Below are positions 7,407 to 19,619 of a stretch of DNA of 64,000 nt, in pieces. This DNA comes from Lactobacillus sp. CBA3606. GTDB taxonomy: Bacteria; Bacillota; Bacilli; Lactobacillales; Lactobacillaceae. The position numbers were made by a program, and so were the translations under genes. Position 1 is the first letter of the stretch. Every line of letters begins with the position of its first letter. Location: positions 744,001-808,000 of the forward strand of contig NZ_CP027194.1 of assembly GCF_002970935.1 (NCBI RefSeq). The letters are read 5' to 3'. The notes beneath the pieces are model-generated. The model made no database searches and was not told where the DNA came from. It saw only the letters and a program-made list of their open reading frames with translations.

Positions 7407-7523
7407 GCATGGCAACGTCCTACCCTCGCAGGGAGCGATCCCCCAACTACTCTCGGCGCTAAGAAGCTTAACTTCTGTGTTCGACATGGGAACAGGTGTA
7501 TCCTTCCCGCCATCGCTACCACA
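7407..7523 (-). rRNA. rrf: 5S rRNA, distal second copy
   Basis: 117-nt 5S rRNA containing the conserved ACACCTGTTCCCATG and AGAGTAGTTGGGGGATCG segments. It is the second 5S of the same operon, lying after a Val-Lys tRNA pair. It differs from the proximal copy at a few positions near the 5' end, and helix I can still form through G-T pairs. Exact ends are uncertain by a few bases. Confidence 0.92.
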
Positions 7524-7551
7524 CTATTGGAACTAAATTTTCAAATGTTAC

Positions 7552-7571
7552 ATTTAACCTTGCGGTTAAAT
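7552..7571 (-). repeat. Perfect hairpin with GCAA loop between tRNA-Lys and distal 5S
   Basis: On the minus strand ATTTAACC and GGTTAAAT form an 8-bp stem closed by a GCAA tetraloop. It starts at the 3' end of tRNA-Lys. No T run follows, so processing is more likely than termination. Confidence 0.6.
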
Positions 7572-7643
7572 GAGCCGTGACAGGTTCGAACTGTCGACCC
7601 TCTGATTAAAAGTCAGATGCTCTACCGACTGAGCTAACGGCTC
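7571..7643 (-). tRNA. tRNA-Lys (TTT), proximal copy
   Basis: Acceptor GAGCCGT/ACGGCTC and anticodon loop CTTTTAA. It is part of the duplicated 5S-Val-Lys unit. Confidence 0.95.
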
Positions 7644-7646
7644 AAA

Positions 7647-7719
7647 TGGAGGATACAGGGCTCGAACCTGTGACCCTCTGCTTGTAAGGCAGACGCTCTC
7701 CCAACTGAGCTAATCCTCC
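7647..7719 (-). tRNA. tRNA-Val (TAC), proximal copy
   Basis: Acceptor GGAGGAT/ATCCTCC and anticodon loop CTTACAA. It follows the proximal 5S gene in transcription order. Confidence 0.95.
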
Positions 7720-7725
7720 AAATGT

Positions 7726-7842
7726 GCATGGCAACGTCCTACCCTCGCAGGGAGCGATCCCCCAACTACTCTCGGCGCTAAGAAGCTTAACTTCTGTGTT
7801 CGACATGGGAACAGGTGTATCCTTCTTGCCATCGTCGCCACA
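7726..7842 (-). rRNA. rrf: 5S rRNA, proximal copy
   Basis: 117-nt 5S rRNA, the first after 23S in transcription order. It is near identical to 7407-7523 apart from bases in the 5' strand of helix I and the nearby segment. Ends are estimated. Confidence 0.93.
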
Positions 7843-7851
7843 CTATTGAGA

Positions 7852-7884
7852 AACTTGTGCTCTCAAAACTAGCTAATATCAAAT
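7852..7884 (-). promoter_or_regulatory. 3' half of the 23S rRNA processing stem
   Basis: This 33-nt segment downstream of 23S is complementary, with a few mismatches, to 10940-10972 upstream of 23S. Together they would form the long duplex that RNase III cuts to release precursor 23S rRNA. Confidence 0.75.
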
Positions 7885-7918
7885 TGTATTTTTCATCTTA
7901 CCGGAACACCAATTACTT

Positions 7919-10837
<2,919 letters not shown>

Positions 10838-10939
10838 TCATTTTCCTAACGGAAAATGCGATTAATGAGTTTAGCGATTTAAAACTTCTTTAAAAAACTC
10901 AAAAAACGCGGTGTTCTCGGTTTAATTATGAAAAATTAT

Positions 10940-10972
10940 ATTTGATATTATCTAGTTTTCAAAGAACAAGTT
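10940..10972 (-). promoter_or_regulatory. 5' half of the 23S rRNA processing stem
   Basis: Complementary to 7852-7884 across 23S, and located in the 16S-23S spacer. The spacer (10838-11041) carries no tRNA gene. Confidence 0.75.
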
Positions 10973-10981
10973 TGAGAGTTA

Positions 10982-11010
10982 GACCTCTCAAAACTAAACA
11001 AAGTTTCAAC
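10982..11010 (-). promoter_or_regulatory. 3' half of the 16S rRNA processing stem
   Basis: This 29-nt spacer segment is complementary, with three or four mismatches, to 12735-12763 in the rRNA leader. The pairing would enclose 16S rRNA for RNase III cleavage. Confidence 0.75.
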
Positions 11011-11036
11011 AATCATGTGTAAGGTTTCCGTAATAT

Positions 11037-12612
<1,576 letters not shown>

Positions 12613-12734
12613 AATTAATGATGAGTTCTAAAAAAGCTCATTTAGTACTTGATTTAAAAATTGTTTGTTTACGAATTGACTTCGCAAATGTTTGCTATCA
12701 ATTCAAGAATTGATAGACCCTACACATTTGATTT

Positions 12735-12763
12735 GTCGAAACTTTGTTCAGTTTTCAAAGGTC
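12735..12763 (-). promoter_or_regulatory. 5' half of the 16S rRNA processing stem
   Basis: Leader segment that pairs with 10982-11010 downstream of 16S. The remaining leader (12614-12799) contains a second local hairpin near 12700 and no open gene. Confidence 0.75.
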
Positions 12764-12799
12764 TAATTTGTTGGCTGATTACCTCAACGCAACTATTAC

Positions 12800-12828
12800 A
12801 TAATATCATCTCATCTTTATCGTGTCAA
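12800..12828 (-). promoter_or_regulatory. rRNA operon promoter
   Basis: On the minus strand a perfect -35 TTGACA (12823-12828) and -10 TATTAT (12800-12805) are separated by exactly 17 bp, about 190 bp upstream of 16S. A further TATAAT lies upstream near 12.88 kb without a good -35; it may be a second weak promoter. Confidence 0.85.
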
Positions 12829-12979
12829 CAACTTTTTTTAAAAGTTGAATATTTATACAACAACGATGATTTTCAATTATACTATCGAAACGTTTTGGAC
12901 TAGCCGTTTGCTAGCTCTCTCGCAGCGACAAGATATATATTATCAAGAATTAGTATGCAGGTCAACCCCTTATTTGAAT

Positions 12980-13360
12980 TTATTTTGATAATTTTTCAAA
13001 TGCAGGCGTCGTATCCACCTTAACACTCGTAAATAGGCCATGTAACTGACTTGCAGAAACAAAGTTTAACCCGCTATTAGCAAAGGATTGGCGGACTTCA
13101 TCATCAACTTGTAGATGATTAAAAACAAATAGTGCAATCTTTTCACCATCAACCTCAGCAGTAACGGAATCATACAGGCGGAGTTGGTCAACATCTACGC
13201 CAACCCCATTTCTCAATTCTGATAGCACTGACGCTAAGGGACTTTGACCCGTTAAAACCGTCAGATGATAGAAGCGATACTGATTTTTTTGCTGCTGCAC
13301 TAAAAAGCTCGTCCCAGTTGTATCCATATTAATAATCGTTGCTGCTACTTGCTTAGTCAT
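12980..13360 (-). CDS. Conserved hypothetical protein coupled to cvfD
   Basis: 126-residue soluble protein of unknown function. It has no signal peptide, membrane segment or cysteine motif. The N-terminal part (VAATIINMDTTGTSFLVQQ) reads like a beta-strand-rich domain, with a mixed alpha/beta C-terminal half. Its start overlaps the stop of the upstream S1-domain gene by four bases, so the two are translationally coupled and probably act together or are at least co-expressed. I looked for a degenerate Nudix pattern and did not find one. The function is not assigned. Confidence 0.7.
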   Translation of the reverse strand: MTKQVAATIINMDTTGTSFLVQQQKNQYRFYHLTVLTGQSPLASVLSELRNGVGVDVDQLRLYDSVTAEVDGEKIALFVFNHLQVDDEVRQSFANSGLNFVSASQLHGLFTSVKVDTTPAFEKLSK

Positions 13361-13761
13361 GAATGAGCCTCCGTTTTCAAACGATGCAATGAATCTTCAA
13401 TCCAACCATCTAAATGAGTTGCAATTGGCTGAAAACCATTATGGACATGGCGATTCGTCCAAAAATGTTTATGCCGGAACGTCTTATAAATTTCTAGATC
13501 ACTAGTCGTCTGGTCTGGTCGCTGTTCAACACAACGTAACGACAAGCTGATTTTCTCCGTGTATTCATCAATGTCTAAAACCACGACGTCCACCGCTTGG
13601 CCCACTTCTAAATAATCAGCCACACTTTTAACATAACCTTCATGACATTCGGAAATATGGATTAACCCCTGATGGTCGGCATCTAACGTGACAAATGCCC
13701 CATAGGGTTGAATACCCGTGACATGTCCATGGACTTGCATGCCAATTCGATAATCGCTCAT
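13357..13761 (-). CDS. cvfD: S1-domain RNA-binding regulator, CvfD/YugI (GSP13) family
   Basis: 134-residue RNA-binding protein with a single S1 domain at about residues 4-75 (GMQVHGHVTGIQPYGAFVTL and LIHISE are S1 hallmarks). Relatives are ribosome-associated general stress protein 13 and the post-transcriptional regulator CvfD. The C-terminal 60 residues are family-specific, with a histidine-rich patch (RHKHFWTNRHVHNGF). The start has a GGAGG-type site within GGGACTAACG. It is followed by a four-base overlapping hypothetical gene and lies just upstream of the rRNA promoter region, in the same direction. Confidence 0.8.
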   Translation of the reverse strand: MSDYRIGMQVHGHVTGIQPYGAFVTLDADHQGLIHISECHEGYVKSVADYLEVGQAVDVVVLDIDEYTEKISLSLRCVEQRPDQTTSDLEIYKTFRHKHFWTNRHVHNGFQPIATHLDGWIEDSLHRLKTEAHS

Positions 13762-13832
13762 TCGTTAGTCCCTCCTTAAATTAATATTCTCATGTATTAT
13801 AACCTGAATCAATTGGATTTCAAAAAATATAT

Positions 13833-13863
13833 AAAAAGAGCGCCGCCTTAGCGACCCTCTTCT
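13833..13863 (-). terminator. Terminator after the cyclophilin gene
   Basis: On the minus strand AGAGGGTCGC and GCGGCGCTCT pair at nine of ten positions around a TAAG loop and are followed by five T. Confidence 0.6.
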
Positions 13864-13871
13864 TTAAAGCT

Positions 13872-14456
13872 TTAGTCCTCAATGGCAATTGTTTCAATAA
13901 CAACGTCTTTGACTGGCTTATCTTGCATCCCCGTTTCAACAGCGGCAATTTGATCAACAATTGCCATGCCATCGCTAACAGCACCAAAGACAGTATGGTG
14001 GAAATCGAGCCATGGTGTCCCACCATTCCCATAAGCCGTGACAACTTCTTCTGGATAATCGGCTGACTTCATTTGATCAGCCATCCCAGCATCTAACTGT
14101 GGCTTTTGTACAATGAAGAATTGACTACCGTTAGTATTCGGCCCAGCATTAGCCATCGATAAGGCGCCACGCAGGTTAAATACTTCTGGTGAAAATTCAT
14201 CTTCGAACTGATTGCCCCATAAACTTTCGCCACCCATGCCAGTTCCCGTTGGGTCACCGCCTTGAATCATAAAGTCTGGAATAATGCGGTGGAAAATAAT
14301 ACCATCATAGTAGCCTTTTTTCGCTAGGCCAACAAAATTCTCAACACTTTTAGGTGCTTGTTCTGGGAAAAGTTGTACCTTAATATCCCCATAGTTAGTC
14401 TTAATCGTTGCTTTTGGTCCTTCGACCTTGGATAAATCTAATTGTGGATAAGCCAC
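13872..14456 (-). CDS. Peptidyl-prolyl cis-trans isomerase, cyclophilin type
   Basis: Cytosolic cyclophilin of 194 residues that catalyses proline isomerisation during protein folding. Core motifs are [23 protein letters not shown]-like (FHR with the catalytic Arg), [11 protein letters not shown] and NGSQFFI, the last two at about residues 74-125. There is no signal peptide. GTG at 14456 with AGGTGA five bases upstream is chosen over the longer frame, because family members begin at [13 protein letters not shown]. It is divergent from the DedA gene. Confidence 0.92.
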   Translation of the reverse strand: MAYPQLDLSKVEGPKATIKTNYGDIKVQLFPEQAPKSVENFVGLAKKGYYDGIIFHRIIPDFMIQGGDPTGTGMGGESLWGNQFEDEFSPEVFNLRGALSMANAGPNTNGSQFFIVQKPQLDAGMADQMKSADYPEEVVTAYGNGGTPWLDFHHTVFGAVSDGMAIVDQIAAVETGMQDKPVKDVVIETIAIED

Positions 14457-14634
14457 CAAAATCACCTGTCTTCTCTTTAGAATACTTCGATGATACAAGA
14501 GAATCCCAATAAATGCCAGTAAAGTTCGTCTGATTTCTTAACGATTTGTTTGCGATTTGTCGACACGAATAGTATTCATTAACGTTATCTGGTATGCTAT
14601 ATCAGAAATATTTATAACTACTTTGGAGGTACCT

Positions 14635-15291
14635 ATGAGTTTTTTAATTGATTTTGTGCTACATATTGATCAACACTTGATCACAATCGTCAATAGTTTT
14701 GGCATCTGGACGTACTTAATTCTGTTTGCCATCATCTTCATTGAAACTGGTGCAGTCATTCTGCCCTTCCTACCTGGTGATTCATTGCTCTTCGCTGCTT
14801 GTGCCTTAGCAGCAAATCCCAGCTACGGCCTGCACATCTGGACCTTTGTTGGGTTATTCTTAGTTGCCGCCTTAGCTGGTGACTCGTTGAACTTCTTAAT
14901 TGGTCACTCCTTAGGTGAAGCGCTGACCAGAACGTCGTGGTTTGGTAAACTCATTAATCAAAAGCAACTGGCTAAATCCGAAAAGTTCTTTGAAAAACAT
15001 GGTGGGATTACCGTAACTATCGCCCGTTTCATGCCCATCATCCGGACCTTCGTCCCCTTTGTAGCTGCTAGCAGCCGCATGGACTATCGTCAATTCATCC
15101 GCTACAACGTCATCGGCTGTATCCTTTGGGTCGCGTTATGTTGTGGTGGGGGTTACTTCTTTGGTAATATCCCGTTCGTCAAAGAACACTTCTCCATAGT
15201 GGTCATCGGCATTATCTTAGTTTCCTTAATTCCAGCCGTTTACTCCGCCTTAAAAGCGCGCTTTGGTCAACCAACAGCTAGCGATGATTAA
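14635..15291 (+). CDS. DedA family membrane protein
   Basis: Polytopic membrane protein of 218 residues in the DedA/SNARE-associated (VTT) family, whose members scramble or flip polyprenyl-phosphate and phospholipids and support envelope homeostasis. The segment ETGAVILPFLPGDSLLFAAC (about residues 41-60) and the conserved RFMPIIRTFVPFVAA motif (about 126-140) are diagnostic. GGAGGT four bases before ATG at 14635 sets the start; the frame is open further upstream but lacks support. It converges on the DUF1461 gene, with a shared terminator. Confidence 0.9.
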   Translation: MSFLIDFVLHIDQHLITIVNSFGIWTYLILFAIIFIETGAVILPFLPGDSLLFAACALAANPSYGLHIWTFVGLFLVAALAGDSLNFLIGHSLGEALTRTSWFGKLINQKQLAKSEKFFEKHGGITVTIARFMPIIRTFVPFVAASSRMDYRQFIRYNVIGCILWVALCCGGGYFFGNIPFVKEHFSIVVIGIILVSLIPAVYSALKARFGQPTASDD

Positions 15292-15304
15292 TAACTGATT
15301 CCAC

Positions 15305-15342
15305 AAAAAAGCACGTCACTCATTCACAGTGACGTGCTTTTT
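15305..15342. terminator. Bidirectional terminator between dedA-like and DUF1461 genes
   Basis: AAAAAGCACGTCACT and its perfect complement flank a seven-base loop, with A and T runs on both sides. Confidence 0.9.
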
Positions 15343-15345
15343 GCT

Positions 15346-15987
15346 TTAATCTAATGTCTTTAAGGCTTGTTTACCAACTGACAGGCCATATGCAAACGCC
15401 CATTCTAAAATGATAATAGCTAATCCAAAACACTGTAAGAAAAATGTATCCGGCAAAACAATGATGATGCGATCCAGCAAAGGATCAAATAACCAATCTG
15501 AATTGCGGAATAAGATTTCATGGAAGAAAATAAAGAACTGATCAAAATTAACCGCCATGATTGCTGCAACTATCGGTGGGACCCATAGCGCAGTCTGCAT
15601 GGGTAAGACTAACCGCCATAGTTGCCGTTGTCGTTTTAACCGGCGCCAAAAATAATAGGTCGTCACACTAGTCACGATAAAAACGACGTAATCTAACAAG
15701 AATAGCTTTTTAACATCTGCAAAATGAATCAAGGCGCTGGTTGAATCCGTGAAATCGGTCATTTTTAATGATGTGACCCACGGAAAATTCAGGTAGGCCA
15801 ACAATTGAAAATAATTCGTCATGAGCCGACCAAGCGACAGATTCACTAAAGCCCCGAGCTGCTGACTCCAAGCGTTGACGTAATATAACCAAGTCGCATT
15901 AATCGTTAAGATGATGGTCCCACTGAGCAACCATAAGTACAGTCCTAGCCATTGCAACCAATTTTTTAGCTTATTTAGCCACACCAT
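15346..15987 (-). CDS. DUF1461/TIGR01906 integral membrane protein
   Basis: 213-residue polytopic membrane protein with about five hydrophobic segments (near residues 12-32, 55-72, 95-115, 130-150 and 180-203). The sequence matches the lactic-acid-bacterial DUF1461 family; the function is not known. The gene overlaps the 3' end of the HAD phosphatase gene by 17 bases, so they are co-transcribed. This yutD-HAD-DUF1461 order is common in lactobacilli. Confidence 0.85.
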   Translation of the reverse strand: MVWLNKLKNWLQWLGLYLWLLSGTIILTINATWLYYVNAWSQQLGALVNLSLGRLMTNYFQLLAYLNFPWVTSLKMTDFTDSTSALIHFADVKKLFLLDYVVFIVTSVTTYYFWRRLKRQRQLWRLVLPMQTALWVPPIVAAIMAVNFDQFFIFFHEILFRNSDWLFDPLLDRIIIVLPDTFFLQCFGLAIIILEWAFAYGLSVGKQALKTLD

Positions 15988-16762
15988 TGTCTAAGTCCCA
16001 TTCGTCCAATGAATTCACTTCATTAGTTGGTTTAATCGCTTGTTGCGCCACTAGTTCCGGCGTTGAAACACCCGTATAAACCAATAATGAATCAATATCA
16101 AAGTTAATTGCCGCTGAAATATCGGTCATATAGTTGTCCCCAACCATGACACAGTCTTGCTTGGCTAGGCCGATACGATCGACCGCCTTTTGCATAATGA
16201 TGGTTTCTGGTTTGCCGACATACGTCGCCCGCTGTTGGGTGGCCCGTTCAACCATCGCAATAACTGAACCGGCTCCCGGCACCAAGCCACGTTCATTGGG
16301 TAAATTAGTGTCAGCATTCGTGCCAATAAACTTTGCGCCCCGCTTAATCGCTAAGGTCGCTAATTCAAACTTATGGTACGTCACGTCATAGTCCAAACCG
16401 ACAATGACAAACTTAGGCGTCGTTTCATCAAAATAAAAGCCCTGTGACAACATTGCGCCCTTTAAGCCAAGTTCACCGATGACATACATCGACTTTTCAC
16501 CAGTTCCTGCTAAATCATTGACATAATCAGCTGTGGCTAAAGCCGCCGTATAGACATTGGCAGGACTCACATGAATATCATGATTATCCGCCAAGTTCGC
16601 TGCAACATCCGCCGGTGACTTCGTCGTATTATTAGTCACTAATAAAAAGTCAGTCTCGGTCGCTTGTAATCGTTCAATAAAACGCTTGGCTGCCGGAATC
16701 CGTTCTCGCCCTCGATACACTGTGCCATCTAAATCAATTAAATAACCCTTATACTTACCCAA
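15971..16762 (-). CDS. HAD-IIA family phosphatase (NagD/YutF type)
   Basis: 263-residue cytosolic phosphatase of the NagD/YutF (TIGR01457) group. Motif I is LIDLDGTVYRG (residues 8-18), motif II is LLVTNNTT (about 40-47) and motif IV lies in MVGDNYMTDI (about 212-221). Substrates of this group are usually sugar or nucleotide monophosphates; none can be chosen here. Initiation is probably at TTG (16762), with GAGG about ten bases upstream. It sits in a run with yutD-like and DUF1461 genes. Confidence 0.9.
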   Translation of the reverse strand: MGKYKGYLIDLDGTVYRGRERIPAAKRFIERLQATETDFLLVTNNTTKSPADVAANLADNHDIHVSPANVYTAALATADYVNDLAGTGEKSMYVIGELGLKGAMLSQGFYFDETTPKFVIVGLDYDVTYHKFELATLAIKRGAKFIGTNADTNLPNERGLVPGAGSVIAMVERATQQRATYVGKPETIIMQKAVDRIGLAKQDCVMVGDNYMTDISAAINFDIDSLLVYTGVSTPELVAQQAIKPTNEVNSLDEWDLDNGVAK

Positions 16763-16777
16763 TCTAAAAAATCCTCT

Positions 16778-17413
16778 CTACTTCTGCCGAATGGTAAAAT
16801 GCCGTTTTCCACTCGTTTGTTTAGTGGTTTGTGCTTGTCGGCCACTGCCAGCATTAACTTTTGCAGGCGTCTGCCGTTTTTCGCTGAACGGCGCTGCTTT
16901 TTGCTTCGTCGTAAAGCTCTTACTCTTATGGCGCTGCTTACTCTTACTACTACTGCGATTGCTACGGCCGCGCGACTGGTTAGTCGTACTGCCATTCCCC
17001 CGCTTACCGTGGCGGTCATCCTTACGTGGATGGCTCGTCCGTTTTGGCTTAATGACCCGTTCATTTTTCAAAATAAAATAAGCGCAACCGAAGTTACAGT
17101 ATTCATACAAATAATCCTGAACAGCCCCGATTGTTTGTGACCGCTGAACTTCTTTGGTTTCATCACGGAAAAAGCCTTTTAACCGTAATTGTTCAAAGCC
17201 CCAGTCACCCACAATATAATCATATTTATTTAAAATTGGGCTAAACCGCTCGACAAATTTATCGAGATCGAAGCCATCATGATACTCAAAAACAATCTCA
17301 AACGGGTGTTTATTGACTTCGACGTGCGTTTTATCCGTTCGCAGTCCCTGATACAGATTTCGCCGTCGTTCGGCTTGTTGTTCAGCAAGTTCATCAATAT
17401 GATCGCGATTCAA
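16778..17413 (-). CDS. YutD-like protein with long basic tail
   Basis: 211-residue cytosolic protein. Residues 1-115 form the conserved YutD domain (NRDHIDELAEQQAERRR, HPFEIVFEYHDGFD, YIVGDWGFEQLRLKGF). The remaining 95 residues are a low-complexity Lys/Arg/Ser/Gln-rich tail, likely disordered and possibly nucleic-acid binding. TTG at 17413 follows AAAGGTGG by seven bases and matches the usual family N-terminus, leaving 16 bases after the upstream gene. YutD function is unknown. Confidence 0.8.
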   Translation of the reverse strand: MNRDHIDELAEQQAERRRNLYQGLRTDKTHVEVNKHPFEIVFEYHDGFDLDKFVERFSPILNKYDYIVGDWGFEQLRLKGFFRDETKEVQRSQTIGAVQDYLYEYCNFGCAYFILKNERVIKPKRTSHPRKDDRHGKRGNGSTTNQSRGRSNRSSSKSKQRHKSKSFTTKQKAAPFSEKRQTPAKVNAGSGRQAQTTKQTSGKRHFTIRQK

Positions 17414-17429
17414 AGCGACACCACCTTTC

Positions 17430-18818
17430 TTATGATAACGGCCATTGGGTGCGTAAATAATCGCCGACAACCGTTCTAAATAATGCTTTAAATAAAATTT
17501 CCGTCTGACCATCAATCGTTAAGGTCGGGAAAAACGGGATGAATAAATGATGGTCCAATAAAGCAATTTGATAATTTTTAGTGAAATCAACAGCCTGGCC
17601 AGCCACTAATAACTGCTGCTTTTGTGGCAACCATTGGAGGCCCTGATATTGAATATAACCGAAAACTTGACCGCGAAATCCCATGCCGTGAATCTGATAC
17701 TTATTCAAAAATGGCCGGGCAATTTCCATTTCGTAAACCAAGCGCCATAACGCTTGGCCCGATAATGTCACGCGAATCACATGCATGGCATGCGGTAACA
17801 TCGTGTGCAAATCATTCAGATTTACTGGTCCAGCCGGCAAATCACGCATGAACAGGCCACCATTTAGCATCCCTAACTCAGTTCCGGCATAACTCGTAAT
17901 CGCCGCTAAACCAAGCTTGGTTAACTCACTTTTATGATGCCAATGTGGGCGTAGCTGTTGCGGCGACACGGCGACAACTTGTTGCGCTAATAGTGTTTCG
18001 CCTTGTGCTTGCCACTCGTTAATTTCACCCGCATCCGTTGCTGCTACCGGTAACGTTTTGGTTGCGACCGTCTGCGCCTGACTAGCGACAACTTGGTGGT
18101 GACCATCTAACGTGAGGTTAATCTGACCAACATATTCCCCATATTTACCAGCGGCAGCAACTAAGACGCCGTGATCATTTTCGCCATTGACTAGCAAATG
18201 ATGCGTATGACTCCCGATAATCACATCAATAGACGGATAGTGCTTGGCTAACCAACGATCCACATTAATACCTAAATGTGACATCACCACTAACACATCA
18301 TATTGACCGGCATAGGTTTGCAATAATTGTGGCAACCGTTCCTTAACGCTCGTCGGGGTCCATCCATTGAGCGGATACGTTAAAATAAACGGCGCCGTAA
18401 AGGCCAATAACATGATGCGGGTCCCGGCAGGCGTCGTGATGAACTTAACCGGTTGGGCCCAGGCTGGTAGCGCACCAGTTTGGGTAGCCGTGATATTATC
18501 TAAAACCACCTCAAAGTTAGCCGCCGCATATAACTGATCTAACTCTTGATGGGTCAAACCAAGACCTTCATTATTGCCAATTGTGACTGCATCATACCCA
18601 ATTTGATTCAATAACTGAACATTCGCTTGTCCACGAGTCGCTTCTGACAATGGGTGCGCCCGATCGACTGCATCACCTAAGTCTAAGGTAACGACTGTCG
18701 TTCCCGCTGCCCGTTGAAACGCCTGTTGCGCTAATAAGTATCGGCGAATCCGTGGCCAATTTTCAAAGTGTGAATGCAAGTCATTCGTATGCAAAATGGT
18801 TACTTGTTCACTCATCAT
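17430..18818 (-). CDS. Bifunctional metallophosphatase/5'-nucleotidase (YunD-like)
   Basis: 462-residue enzyme of the 5'-nucleotidase/2',3'-cyclic phosphodiesterase family. The N-terminal calcineurin-like domain has ILHTNDLHSHFENW (residues 8-21), DLGDAVD (about 46), IGNNEG (about 81), VVMSHLGI (about 170) and IIGSHTHH (about 195). The C-terminal nucleotidase domain starts near residue 270. There is no signal peptide, so it is intracellular, in line with YunD of Bacillus, which releases nucleoside from nucleotides. It lies 16 bases upstream of the yutD-like gene, suggesting one operon with it. Confidence 0.9.
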   Translation of the reverse strand: MMSEQVTILHTNDLHSHFENWPRIRRYLLAQQAFQRAAGTTVVTLDLGDAVDRAHPLSEATRGQANVQLLNQIGYDAVTIGNNEGLGLTHQELDQLYAAANFEVVLDNITATQTGALPAWAQPVKFITTPAGTRIMLLAFTAPFILTYPLNGWTPTSVKERLPQLLQTYAGQYDVLVVMSHLGINVDRWLAKHYPSIDVIIGSHTHHLLVNGENDHGVLVAAAGKYGEYVGQINLTLDGHHQVVASQAQTVATKTLPVAATDAGEINEWQAQGETLLAQQVVAVSPQQLRPHWHHKSELTKLGLAAITSYAGTELGMLNGGLFMRDLPAGPVNLNDLHTMLPHAMHVIRVTLSGQALWRLVYEMEIARPFLNKYQIHGMGFRGQVFGYIQYQGLQWLPQKQQLLVAGQAVDFTKNYQIALLDHHLFIPFFPTLTIDGQTEILFKALFRTVVGDYLRTQWPLS

Positions 18819-18883
18819 CGTCGCCTCTCAATAATTATCTTTGTTAATCCTAAAGCATTCCATGAAACCGGTCAAGCACCCAA

Positions 18884-19492
18884 CTAATGCCGCTTAGCAA
18901 AATCAGCAGCTTTGCCAACGACCATTTGTTCAATTTCTGCTAACGATAACGGCGCCCCAAAGGGGACTGAATGGTCTAGATAGGCCACTTCCGGCGTATC
19001 AACACCCACGTTTAAATTCTCTTTAACGTTAACGGCATAATGATGAATATGCCCATGCAGATTAATAATCTGATTAACAATGCCTAACATCATTGGATAG
19101 TGTGTCATGTAATACTGTCGGTGATCGTACTTAATTAAGACACCCACATCATGGAACTCAAACTTGGGTTGCCCATTTAACTGCGGATCATGCGCCGCCA
19201 AATACTTAAAAAAGTCGCGTGAATCATGATTGCCCTTAATAAAGATAATCTTACCATGTAACTGGCTTAAAATCGCCAAGACCCGTTCGTAAGATAGCTT
19301 AGCCGGACGGGTAAAGTATAAGGCGACATCACCCAAATGATAAACCGTATCTTGATCGGTCACGCGCGCATTCCAATGCGTGATGATGGCTTGATTCATT
19401 GTCGCGACATCTGGAAATAGCCGCGGTGCAAAATCATTTTGACCTAACAAATCAGCATGATAAAAATGCGTATCCGAAGTAAAATATTGCAT
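18884..19492 (-). CDS. Metallophosphoesterase family protein
   Basis: 202-residue calcineurin-like phosphoesterase. Metal-binding blocks are SDTHFYHADLL (residues 5-15), HLGDVALY (about 46), IKGNHDSRDF (about 80), THYPMM (about 120) and LHGHIHHY (about 134). The compact form resembles phage and lactobacillar cytosolic phosphoesterases; the substrate is unknown. The start at 19492 has GAGGGA five bases upstream; the longer frame is not supported. It may be the first gene of the run to yunD. Confidence 0.85.
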   Translation of the reverse strand: MQYFTSDTHFYHADLLGQNDFAPRLFPDVATMNQAIITHWNARVTDQDTVYHLGDVALYFTRPAKLSYERVLAILSQLHGKIIFIKGNHDSRDFFKYLAAHDPQLNGQPKFEFHDVGVLIKYDHRQYYMTHYPMMLGIVNQIINLHGHIHHYAVNVKENLNVGVDTPEVAYLDHSVPFGAPLSLAEIEQMVVGKAADFAKRH

Positions 19493-19579
19493 ACTAGTCC
19501 CTCGTTTTTCATTAATTGACGTTAACTTTAATTGTACCGCTTCCCCCGCCAAAACACACTGTCCCACGTTTCAGTGCGC

Positions 19580-19612
19580 AAAAAAAGCGTTTGGCTTTTA
19601 TCCCAAACACTC
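19580..19612 (-). terminator. Terminator after the amino-acid permease
   Basis: On the minus strand AGTGTTTGG and CCAAACGCT form a nine-pair stem with an eight-base loop, followed by seven T. Confidence 0.8.
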
Positions 19613-19619
19613 AATTTCA

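Noticed and set aside
12841-12900. Second rRNA promoter around the TATAAT near 12.88 kb
   Set aside because: No acceptable -35 hexamer at 16-18 bp, so it is noted only in the main promoter entry.
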